Shown here: in pieces, positions 12,701 to 24,600 of the stretch | Numbering within the stretch: position 1 is the first letter of the stretch | Layout of the letters: each line of letters starts with the position of its first letter | NCBI GenBank assembly: GCA_024305405.1 | Contig: JAKNDB010000070.1 | Location: 552,001-616,000, forward strand | DNA from: Dirofilaria immitis | Taxonomy: Eukaryota > Nematoda > Chromadorea > Rhabditida > Onchocercidae | DNA: 64,000 bases | Direction of reading: 5' to 3' | Translations under genes and position numbers: made by a program | The notes under the pieces: generated by a model | Seen by the model: the letters and a program-made list of their open reading frames with translations, nothing else | Databases searched by the model: none | What the model was told of the DNA's origin: nothing

Positions 12701-15059
12701 ATAAATCAAAATACAATTAAACTAATATTTTCGATAGACAAAAAAAAAGCGAATTATAATTGTTGAAAAGAGATGCTAAGTTATTAACAAAATAATGAAA
12801 TTTTAGGAAAAAATAAGCATTTAGTAAATCAAAAAGAAAAAAGTGGAAAGCAAATAATTTTTCAAAGTGATAAAATATTTTTGGAATTAGTTGTAATTTA
12901 AAAAAAAAAGAAAAAAAACTAACGGTGAAATTGAATAATTATAGAAATTTTAAAATTAAAAAATTCAATAATAGAACAAAATTAGAATGATATAATAAAC
13001 TCACTTTCTACATTTATCCTAAGAAATGCTTAATCAATTCATTTCTACCTTATCATATCTCTTTTACAATTAATTGATCAATTTAAATCGTAATATTATC
13101 TGATATTATTTTATAACATCGATGAAGAAATAAATTTTTTTATTAAATAAAACTTTTTTCATCAAATATGCCTCTATACTAAATTGGAAAAAAATTTTTC
13201 TCGACCTTTTTAACAATATAAAACGAGAAATATAAGGGAGAAAACATTTTCCTGGAAGTGAGAATTGAAACGTATTTCTAATCTATGAAATTATTTCTCG
13301 TAATCCGTTAATCCGTTTTTTCTGCATTGATATAAATTTACAAATATCAAATTGTCATGCAAATCAAAAATAAATTTAACGTAGTGTAAAATTATTAAAT
13401 AATTTGCATCGCTGCATCATCTAACTTTAAATTATTAAAATTTTAATTTCTTTGAGATATGAACTATATTTTTAAATTCTTATCTGCATTTTTCTTGTAA
13501 TTTAATTTGTTTGATCATCTTATTCATTTGATTTAGTACAAATTTAGAAGCTATAAAATTTAAATTATTTTTATTGGGTATAAGTTGATATTCTAATTAA
13601 TTCAATTCCAAGACAACAGAAAAAATTTTGCATAATTTTATATATTCACTGTCTTGTGAAAAAATGATTACTGTCCCTTCGTATTATATTTACTTGGTAG
13701 AATTTAATTCATAATAAAATTTTGGCCAAATTCACCGCAATAATTAAATTACTACATTTTATTCTTGTATATGACACTTATGGCGTAAGTAGGTACCGCA
13801 ATATTTCATCTATTGCAGGATAAAGAGATAATTAATCTTAACATAAAACTAAGAAGTTTCTTACATTATAATCGACCATTGATAATTTATTGATATCTAG
13901 TATCATAAGTCGCCCCATTTTTAAGAATTGATTGAGTACTGGAATATTAGAATTGAATTTCGGGAAATAAATAGCCGTCATCATTTGTTTTAATTTATCT
14001 CTAGATTAAAAGATGAAATCATATCAATATTAATCCGGTTTATGATATGAAGCCTTGATGCCATTATTAATACTTTTGGGACAAATAATTAAAATGAGTA
14101 AAAATTCCGTAATACTTTACCGCCAATAATAAAATATATGCACAAGTGATGGATAATTTCTCGAATAAAATGCTTGACAATACAAATTTGGAGGAATAAG
14201 TGATTACCATCCTATTACTACGATTCTTTATTATTAGTAAATCATAACATTATCACATTATCAGTATAAGTTTATTTAACATTTGATATATAATTGCTTA
14301 AAGAATTATCAATTGCAAACTTATCTAAGAGCTTAATAGATAATAAAAGAATTTGTTAATTAATTGGAAATGATAAAGCATAAAAAAGAAAGAATTCTAA
14401 AAATGAACTTTTCATTATAACAATGGATGAAAAAGACGAGAAAGTTTTCACAGCTGAATAAAATCATATCTTTTAGTGCTATGCTTTTTTTTTTTTTTTT
14501 TTTAACAGCGAAAATTAAAAGTAATCAGAACAGGAAATGTTGTCACGAAATGGTTGATAAATGTTTTTTTTTTGAAGAGATGAATGAACTGCATTTGTTG
14601 CAACGTGTCTTTAGTTGATACACTTATTTTCTTTTCCTGAATTTCCCGAATTTAGATAAAAGGAAAACCTAAATTCAATGATAAGATAATTTTCGAAACT
14701 AATTGTTGTTGTATTATTTTAAGTTTATTCGATTTTAAATGAGATATGATAGAAGATAACTTCTTTAAATTTTTAATTTTTTCATTAATTTTGCTGCCTA
14801 ATTTTCTTTACTTTTAAATTAAAACTGACTAACTAGAGAATCTAAATTTTTTAAAATACTTTTCATTTCCTTTATTTTCATTTCATATTAATTATATTAT
14901 TTCGATAAAGTTATTATTATCTATTTCAGCTTAACATAACGATATTTTCTCAAATTTTTGATCAATCATTTTCCAAAACAAACATTTAAAAAAAAATCAT
15001 TATTCTCGTTAATAATAAATGCCAGATAGTTTCTATGATCATTCCATTCGTTTATATGA
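9742..15059. other. gene-poor AT-rich region
   Basis: After the stop of the WPPP gene there is a (CT)n run at about 9759-9785 and then about 5 kb with no supported exon on either strand. Open frames are short and biased to F, I, K and N. A short CAG run sits near 12496. Confidence 0.55.
9759..9785. repeat. (CT)n microsatellite
   Basis: Near-perfect CT dinucleotide run just after the stop codon of the WPPP gene, probably in its 3' untranslated region. Confidence 0.9.
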
Positions 15060-17891
15060 ATGTCATTGAGGTCAAAAGTAATGGAATATATCAAGCAGAT
15101 TATTTCCATCATTTTTTATATCTGTTTTATTAATTACATCAGCCAAGTAAGTCTACTCATATTAATTATTTTTACCCATTTATTTTCTAATCTGTTTCAT
15201 TTCATATTTTTTCCAAAATTTTTTAAAAATCATTTCGAATAAAATTTCTTTTAGTTTATGAAATTTCTAAAAATTTTAAAATGCCAGAAAGTATTTCCAG
15301 CATTTTAAAATTCTCTTAAAAGAGATAAGAAATAGCAAACTGACCTGATACTTACTATATGATTTAATTCTCATCGTTTTTTTTTTTAAACAATAATTAT
15401 GAATAATTTAACATTTAATAAAGAATATGAAATATTACTATGAATTTTATTATGAATAGGATTATTAAGACAAGATGTTTTGATAAAAGCTAAAAAAATA
15501 GTACCTTATTGATAATCCTTTAATCATTGAAAATAAAATTTAATCCGTATTTCATAAATCAGAATTGCAATTTTATATTTTGTAGACTGCCGTTACTGTT
15601 AACAAAGAAAATCAACAAAATTCATTTATCACATCACTATCCATACTATCACAACAATCACTTACAATATTGAATGATGTAAGTTTATTTTATGCTTTTT
15701 GAAAAGAAAAATAATAGTTACAATTTTCATCTCATATTTGTTAAAGATTGCTTTGTTATAAAATGTCGTCCTATTTATTCGTTCGATTAAATCAAAGAAT
15801 TTTTTTGTTATTAGTTTGATTTGATAATATTTTTGTTACGGCAAGAATGTTATCATTATTTATGCATATAATTTCTATCATAAATATTCAGGCCAAATAT
15901 AAATCTACTGATCAAATATGGCCCAACGATACACTCGAATATCTTTTATCATTAAACATGGTATTTTCATTTATACTTTCAATCTCGAAACGTCGCATTA
16001 AATCAATCTTTGAAGTTTAGAATAGAGATAGTATATTGATAGTCATTAATTTCGCTAATACAACGAATGAAAAATTTTTCGCTATCAGCGTTATTATAAT
16101 CATTATTACTTCTCCCAATACTATTCAATGTTATCTTTATCATTATTTTCGCTTTATATGTTTATCACAAACTGTTCTGTTCCATCTGAAATGAAATTTA
16201 TAGATTGAGATAAACAGCAGTGATCCCATTTCATCAGTTAAGAAAGATGTTGCTCAAGGTAAGTATTAATTGACATTTTCAATTTTTATCATCTTCTAAT
16301 AATCGAATTAAACCTTTATCACTTTTAAGATTTAAAAAAATAAGCTTACTTTTAATGTTTATCATAGAATTAGTCTGTTCGTAAGATGGATGATATATAA
16401 TCATATCATTAACGATATATTCATTTGATAAAAATCATTGTTCATTAGTTTTCTAAAAATTTTTTAAATTCTTTCAATAAGGCATTTATTATTTTATACA
16501 AAATCTTCTAAAATTTTAATTATAAAATTAATATTCATATACGATATTATATTATAGTAAAGAAGACGAAAGGCGAAAGTATCACAAATTCTATATCAAC
16601 CATACCTTATTCTCAATTTTCACTCAATGATACTAAATGTAATGATGATATTATGCGTAAAGTGATCATTCAGGTAAATTTCTTATTTATCATATTTGAA
16701 GGTGAAAATATTTAGTTTAAAAATGTACTATAAATCGAAATCTCTTTTATCATTGTCGCTTTTCTTTAACGATACACTGATTTCTCATCAATTCAAATTT
16801 TCAATAACAGATAGTGCATTTTCATCATATTACAATAATAAAAAAATTCATTCGGAGAAATTCAAAAAGTACCATTGCATAAAATTCCATATGATTTGTT
16901 TATTTGTTTATTTTTTTTTGTTTTCTTTTAATATATTATAAATTAAAGAATTGAATAAGTTTAAATTTATAATTTTAAATAATAATTTTTGTTTATTTTT
17001 ATTGATAAGTTTTCTTTTGTTCATTGTTTAAAAAAGGATTGACTAAATTATTTTTATTGATAAGTTTTCTTTTTGTTCATTGTTTAAAAAAAGAATTGAT
17101 ATAATTACAATGATAAAAATTGAATACTAAAAATTACGATACAATGTTTTTATGAATATATTAATAGTCTAAATTTATCAACATTTTATTATATTTAATA
17201 AATCCTTAGCATTCATATCCAAATAAACCTATTTGCTTTTTAATTAATATATATATATAATTAATTGTCACATTATACTACACGATGATATATTATCATT
17301 TGATAAAATTACATAAAATTAACTAAACTTTTCTATTAATCGAAAGCAATATTGCTTTAAAAAATTTTGTAATAAAAGATATGATAATCATTATTTTATA
17401 CCTCACTGTGTCGGATTTTTAATTGAATATTTTGATATAAAAAGAATGATAAAATTAATGAAAAAATTTTAAAAGAAATGTAATGCTTAGAAATAAAACT
17501 ATATATATCAGCTATTGAAAGAATATTTGTACTATCCAATTCATAAATTTAAATTTAACAATCAACTATTTGATCTGATCTAATAATCGCTACTTCATTG
17601 ATCTAAGGATCAATGAAGTAGTTGGTTTTTATCATTTTTTGCAAAATGAAAATTGAAGCAGACATTTAATACATTGTTTTATTTTTGCGAAATCTATGAT
17701 CCTTTCAGAACATTCATTCAAATCCGTCAACAGCGAAACGATTAACTCAGTTGGCAGTACGTGATAAATTTAATGGTCTTATTGATGTAGTTTGTTCCAA
17801 TCATCCATTCAGCTATGCGATAAGATCAGATTTGTATTGTGAAGTTCAGAAATTCAATGTTACATGTTTGGTATTCCGACAAGCTATTTAA
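15060..17891 (+). CDS. ground-like (GRL) domain secreted protein, hedgehog-related family
   Basis: Six exons agree in phase: 15060-15146, 15586-15678, 15892-15960, 16204-16258, 16558-16673, 17709-17891, about 200 residues. Exon 1 begins with ATG and encodes a basic start followed by a hydrophobic signal-peptide stretch (IISIIFYICFINYI). The middle is a short variable linker rich in S, N and T. The last two exons encode the ground-like domain: a first Cys in DTKCNDDIMRKVIIQ, the STAKRLTQLAVRDKFNG helix, IDVVCS, and the ending LYCEVQKFNVTCLVFRQ. The cysteine pattern and the C-terminal CxxFRQ fit the family. GRL proteins are nematode-specific and usually secreted from epidermis or other cuticle-linked tissues. 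Which C. elegans grl gene is closest cannot be told by eye. No frame errors. Confidence 0.88.
16994..17098. repeat. tandem duplication of about 55 bp in intron
   Basis: The segment TTTTTATTGATAAGTTTTCT, followed by TTGTTCATTGTTTAAAAAA, occurs twice with a period near 55 bp inside the last intron of the ground-like gene. Confidence 0.75.
17590..17621. other. perfect 14-bp stem, 4-nt loop hairpin in intron
   Basis: CTACTTCATTGATC at 17590-17603 is followed by the loop TAAG and its exact reverse complement at 17608-17621. It lies about 90 bp before the last exon of the ground-like gene. Confidence 0.85.
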
Positions 17892-19133
17892 TAGATTGAT
17901 ATACTACTATCAAATATGATTAGTTGATGAACAATTTTGTGTAAATAAATAACTGATTCTAATGTAGAAGAATCAGCTATTTATTTCTGTGAGGAATCAT
18001 TGCATTAAATTTCAAAAGATTCTGTAAATAACTATAAGAAAAATTAGTTAATCAGATGGTATACTAGCATTATATCCAATAAAAATTATTTCTGAGATAT
18101 CGATTAATTAAATATTTTTTATTGATTTCCAATCCTTCAACTATTTCTCAGATTATCCATCAAAATGATTTCTTTTCAATTTTATTGAATTAAATATTAG
18201 ATAAATTTAATAGTCTTCACGTTTTACTTCAATCATAATCTATGCTTTAGAAATTAAATAAGTCTTAACAAAACGTTGAATTTAGGCATAAAATCAATCA
18301 GCCAAGTTGTCGTGAAGGGTTTGATCTTGAAAGGTTTAGTCGAAGATTCGGAACAAATAAGAATTTCTTTAGAGCTTATACCCTGATAGCAAGTATTTGA
18401 TGTCAATTATGCTTTCTTGGTAAAATAGCAATAAGATTAATCATCATTGATATTATAACGAATTTGATGTATACTATTAATTGAAAGAATATCAGATAAG
18501 GTAATAGAATATAGGTAGGTAGTCAGTTATCGATGGAAAAAAAGAAGCTTAACATTTTTGTTAGCGAAGTTTATATTAGCTGTTAAGAATTGAAACTGAT
18601 TTATCATTAAACATTCAATGTTATTTGTTATTTCGAGTAAACAAGAAATGATCAAGTAATAAACATTATAACAAAAAAATCCAGATAGAAAGATATAGTG
18701 TAGTGGCCATATTTATCACTTGAAAGAAAGGATGTGCATTTGATTAGATTATATGATAGAAAGAAGGCGTGAGAAAATGGAATCTGAGAAATACAAATTT
18801 AGTTAGATGATTTATAACAAAACATTTATTTATCATTTGAATGAGGAATTTATTTTATTATTTATTTGAAGCTTTGCGATATTGAACTTCGCGACACAAA
18901 TTATAAATAAGAATTATTCTTGGGTTTTAATAGAAAATAAGCTTCAGAATTGAAAATCTACAAATTCTTCCTATCAACATATTTCATTTTGTAATGCATT
19001 CTTTTTGTGCTTTGTTTTGCATAACATCGTTTTCGAATTCGAATGAATCATTTGCTTTTATATGTAAAATTAGGCCAATCAATCATTAAATTGAAAATTG
19101 ATCTAATTAATCATTGAAATTTGAAATCAAGCA

Positions 19134-19437
19134 AATGGTATTCAATACAACAATTGTGATAATAATATCAGAATGGTATTCAATGCAACAATTGTGATAA
19201 TGATATCAGAATGGTATTCAATACAACAATTGTGATAATGATATCAGAATGGTATTCAATGCAACAATTGTGATAATGATATCAGAATGGTATTCAATGC
19301 AACAATTGTGATAATGATATCAGAATGGTATTCAATGCAACAATTGTGATAATGATATCAGAATGGTATTCAATGCAACAATTGTGATAATGATATCAGA
19401 ATGGTATTCAATGCAACAATTGTGATAATGATATTTG
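19134..19437. repeat. 38-bp minisatellite, eight copies
   Basis: Eight head-to-tail copies start at 19134, 19172, 19210, 19248, 19286, 19324, 19362 and 19400. The unit begins AATGGTATTCAATGCAACAA and ends GATATCAG. Copies differ only at single sites (mostly G/A), so the array is young. The last copy decays after GATAT. Confidence 0.95.
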
Positions 19438-21630
19438 AATCTGATATTAAATCATCAAAAATAATTTTAAAACAAGTTTTTTTTTCTGAAAATAAAACTC
19501 ATCATACATTTTGTCGTTGTTCAATTTTTCGAATATTCAATATCATATAAATTGATAGTAACAAAATTAAAAAAAAAAAGTCGAAACGGTACTTATCTAA
19601 AGTAGGAAATGAAAAGCATATGAAATCTTTTTCAAATATCCTGTCTCGTAATTCATTATTAAAGTTGCTTTAGAATAATTTCATTGATTAAATTAACTTT
19701 CAATTAATGCTTCTCTTTTATTCATCCATCTATGGCTCACATATGACAAAGATTAGAAAAATAACTTTCTTAAATAATTGAAAAAAGGTTCGTTATATAT
19801 AGTTATATAGGTCATTATAAAATATAGTTCATTATAATTAAACGCACTGATAATTTACTTGATAATAGGTTTTAAATATAAATATGTTATGCTGATAAAT
19901 GCGCCATCGTAAGCTCTAGAATACAATTAAATTGATCGTATATCTATAATTTAGGTTGTACTTTAACATCAACAAAAATATTGATACATTTGATACTAAG
20001 ATTTTTGACGATTTTCCAAAACTATCACATTGATGCCGATCAAATAAATAACGGCGAAGAAGAAAAATTTCAATAGGTTATTTTAAAATAAATTTAATTT
20101 CCAATTATTCTTCTACTATATATCATTTTCATTTCTATCCATTCTTTTTTTTATTATCAATATTGATATGAAGTATGTAATTCCTATTCCTATTCCCGGT
20201 AATTCTTGATTGTATCAGTATTAATTCTTGATTGTATCAGCATATAGTTTTGCAAAGATAATATTGTCGGTAAAATGAAAGATTTTAATTTATTGAAAAA
20301 GCATCTTTTATAAGATTTGCTCATTAAATTTGATATTTTTGTCGTTGTGCAGTCAGTAAGTCATTTATCTTTTTTTTTCATCTTCCTAAGAATTAATTTG
20401 GGAATGATTCATTCGTAAACTAAAATTTCTCAAATTACCGGTTCATCACTTTACTACATCATGATTAATTCATGGTAAAATGTTGATAACAGATTTCGCA
20501 AATATTTTTAGTTGGTTTATGTTTCTGAAATTTTACTAATGATAGTCAAATGTAACCAGTAACAGAAGTATCAAATGTGGGTTTAGTAACTTCAGTTATT
20601 TGTTGTCAGACAGTTAACCCGAAGTGTTTTCATTGTTAAATCAAAAATGTATCAATTTCGCTAAATCATGAATTCTGAGAGAGCTAGCCTTCTAAATCTT
20701 GAATCATAAAAATTCGAGATGCTAAAAGTTTATTAAAAAGAGATTTTCAGAATATTAGATTATGAATTCTATTTAAACGAAAACCTTTTTTATTGGATGA
20801 TAAACTTATATGTGTAATGTGATAAGTCGAACATAAGTCAAACATGTATTAGTCATTCTTTGTAATTAAAGAAAGTTTATTTCGCTTTCTTTTCTTAGGT
20901 CTATATTTTTAATTTCTACTTTTTCATTAATGATATTTTTATTGTTCACCTTTCACCTACCACTTTTCTTTTAAACACGATCAATCAATTTAAGCTATTT
21001 TATGCAAAATCACATCTGAATATTTGCTCCTATCGTGGAGCGATCAAATTCTTAACCAGGTATTTCTACTTTTATCCTTAAATGATGATATAATTTCATT
21101 TTAATTTGTTATTTTAGATTTTACCATGGCATTTGCATCAATGATGATTTTGTGTTAGAAATTGATTTAAAGTTGAAAAGAAATTTTTCAAAGTCTGTGG
21201 TAAGGATTTTAGAATTAAAAATTTCAAATTTCAAATTAAGATTTATTCAGAATTTTACTTTCAGAATTCATGAATCTTCGGAAGCATAAAGATAGAACAT
21301 CGAGTGATTAAGTATTTTCTTTTTTTTTTGCCTATAGTCAATATCAATGTATTTAAAATTTAAATTAAATTAGCAATAAATAGATATGGATTTATCTGAT
21401 CATTCTTATTTTTGGTTATTGTCAAAATTTTATATTATTAATGGCAAATTATCATGAAAGATAAACTCCTACATCAAGTTCTTTCGATCAAATGTTGTAT
21501 TATCCATTATTTAGGCAGTTAGCTAAATAATCGTATTTGTTTCTGAAATTATGATTCTGAATGCTTAAGATTTGTTGATCAAATTATACTAAAACATATT
21601 TCTTAATTAATTTTATTCTTTCTCTTTTTA

Positions 21631-21639
21631 TTTTTTCAG
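21631..21639 (+). promoter_or_regulatory. probable trans-splice (SL) acceptor of the metalloproteinase gene
   Basis: TTTTTTCAG lies 19 nt before the ATG at 21659 and no upstream coding exon is found, as expected for a spliced-leader acceptor. An ordinary acceptor of a 5' untranslated exon cannot be excluded. Confidence 0.5.
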
Positions 21640-21658
21640 AAATTTAAACATTCTTAAA

Positions 21659-24600
21659 ATGTTATTTACAATTTTATCAATTCTATTCTTCATCTTCGGC
21701 AACATATATATGACACTGTTTGCTGAAATAATACCTGACATATCGATGGAAAGAGCTGCTGTTAGTAAATTAAAAAATTTCATAGATATTATTTAATTAT
21801 ATTTATTAATTATTATTGATTTTATTTAAACGACACATTCAACACTATTATTCCAAAATATATGTTATAAAAGTTTGTAAACTTTTTTGTTGATTATATT
21901 ATTCCATAATGAATAATTTGTTTTTTAAAAATATTTTCAAATTAGTTATTGTTTTTTGCTCCTTCTATGAGTTCAATAGTTCAAAGGTTTTTTTTTTTCC
22001 ATAAGATCACTTGTTTCTTCATATCAATACTTGTTTAATTTTTATCTTCCGAAATGTTTATCAGATGATAATTGGAATTTTATATAAATTATATGAATTT
22101 ATTTGAATTTACAGCAATATCTCGATGATTATGGATACTTGAAAGAAACTATCTCACCATCCTTATTAAAAATGCCATCCAGCGAAACGATTGTACGATA
22201 TTATTCAGTAACTATTCGCGATGCTCTTAAGTAGCGCTTCAATCTTCGTCATATTTTTAAATAATTTAAAACTATAAATTTTTATATATTATATTAAATG
22301 ATTTCAGAAAATTTCAAAAATTTGCGGGTTTGAAACCTACCGGTAAATTGGATGAAGAAACCAGAAAGAAAATGATACAAAAGCGTTGTGGACGTCCAGA
22401 TGTAATAGCATTACGAAAGCCAGGTTTACTATTTATAGAGTTGAAATTTTAGATTAATGATTTTATCAATGATTAGAACAAAAAATTTTAGATGACAGAT
22501 AAATGATATGAATAATTTTATAGATAAGTATAAGTGGAATAAGAATGATTTGACTTATTCTATCGAGTCGTTACCAAATGAACTGTCTGAACGTGAAGTG
22601 AGGTATTACTAATCACTTGTCACTTATTTTCCATTACATTTATTGATAACAAATAATGGAGTGTTTGCATTAAAATATTGAACAGTTTCAAGAATCATTT
22701 ATTGCGTAATTTTTCCTAATTTCTTTAAAATTTACGATTAACTTTGTTTGAGAATCTTTTTAGATTCTTGTTATCAGAATTAACATTTCAGAGAAGCGCT
22801 CAAAAAAGCATCTGATACATGGTCAGCAGTGACATCTTTAAGATTAAATGAAATATCTGATAGGGGTGACATCACCGTAGCTTTTAAACGACGAATACAT
22901 AATGATCCATGGCCTTTCGATGGACGAGGTGCAAAGTTTTAGATTTGAAAGAATTAATGTTTTGATTAATAAATTCATATTCGACTAATTTCTGACAAGT
23001 AATATTCAAGCATGATGAGCCATAAGTCTATTATCATAAGCCAAGGAAAGAATATGTTATTCGTCATTTTGATAAAATACAATTAAATTATTAAAAAAAC
23101 TTAGGTGGTAGTATGTCATAACAAAATTTTGAATAGGCAGTAGAGAGATTCAGAATAATGAAATCTTCACTTTTGCATTCAGGAGGTGTATTAGCACACG
23201 CAACACTACCTTCTTCCGGTATTCTTCATTTTGATTCAGACGAGAAATGGGTGTATATGAATCCAGAAGCCATTTCAAAGTATGCATGAATAAGCTTCAA
23301 ATATTTTTTACTTTCTGTAATAATTTTTCATACAATTCATCTGTTAGAGAATTGAGGAAAAGTACGGAACAGTTATGAAATATGCTGTTTATATAATTCA
23401 AAAACTTAATTAGCTACAGGTAATTGTTCTAAATTAATTATATCAAATCAGTAAATAGATTCTCAAATATAATAGCTAAAAGATCAAAAATTGTATTTCT
23501 ATCGTGAGAATTGAAAGTTATGATGGATTTTGGTATCAAAATAGTTGAGCTTTATGTACAGTTGAATTTTAACAATATTAAAAGTAGGAACACTGACAAA
23601 AGTCTTCTGATATCTTTATAATCAATTAAGCTTAATTTCCTTCTCCTTTATTGTTAATGAATAATTGTAGAAATTTTGTAGTGAATATATTTGAAGCTTT
23701 GGAGTTTAAACTTTTGTCAATCGTACGACAAAGGAATGAAAAATCATTTGATAGGTTTATTAAAGGCAACTAAATCAGTCAACTTTTCAGCCACTATATT
23801 AAATTTATTTATTTATTTTCCAGTTATGATACCACTGATGTATTACAAGTAGCAGTTCACGAAATTGGCCATGTTTTGGGTCTCGAACATTCGTCAGATG
23901 CTGATTCTATTATGACACCATTTTATCGAGAAGCAGTGGATCATCGTGGAAATTACATTATGCCCAAATTATCCTTATCTGATATTAAAAGCATACAACA
24001 TCTTTATGGTAATTTATCAATTTTACAATAAAAAATTTATTCAGAGTTACTTTTGAATAGATCTATTTCTAAAATGATTGAATAAGTTACTTTACTTCAA
24101 GAAAATTGCTATCAACTATTAAGATAATAGGATGCTATTTTAGCTAATCAAATCATAAATTAATTATTATATAAGCTGATTGAAAACGATAATTTATAAA
24201 ATATCTTATGTATTTATATGATTTCTTCATATTCAGGGTCAAATAATAAAAAATCAGATCCACGAAGTCCGAGAAAAGGTATAAATTTATGAAAGATCAA
24301 AAAAGATGGAACTTTTTGTTTATATTATTTTGTATTGTGTTTTTATAACTTTTCAAGTTTTTTCTTTATTCTTGCATTATTATTATCATCATACATTGAT
24401 CTAGAATCATATTCAAAATTTTTTAGATCATTTTTAGCGCTGATACTGGTATTAATTCAGAGCATGGATCTGATTTGGAAGTTGATTCGTCAAACGGTGA
24501 TAATGATTCAAATTTTGACAGAAAAACAGATGTCAATTGTCCAGATGAAGTTGATGGCATTATTACAGGTAAAAGTATATCCTGTATCACAGAATGATTA

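Larger units (their letters stand above)
17892..21639. other. intergenic region between the ground-like and metalloproteinase genes
   Basis: About 3.7 kb without a supported gene. It contains the 38-bp minisatellite at 19134-19437 and a less AT-biased island at about 18290-18395 that is open on both strands but lacks clear splice partners. The remainder is AT-rich sequence with short poly-T runs. Confidence 0.55.

Noticed and set aside
19134..19437. CRISPR-like array
   Set aside because: The units are head-to-tail without unique spacers and the genome is a nematode; it is a minisatellite.
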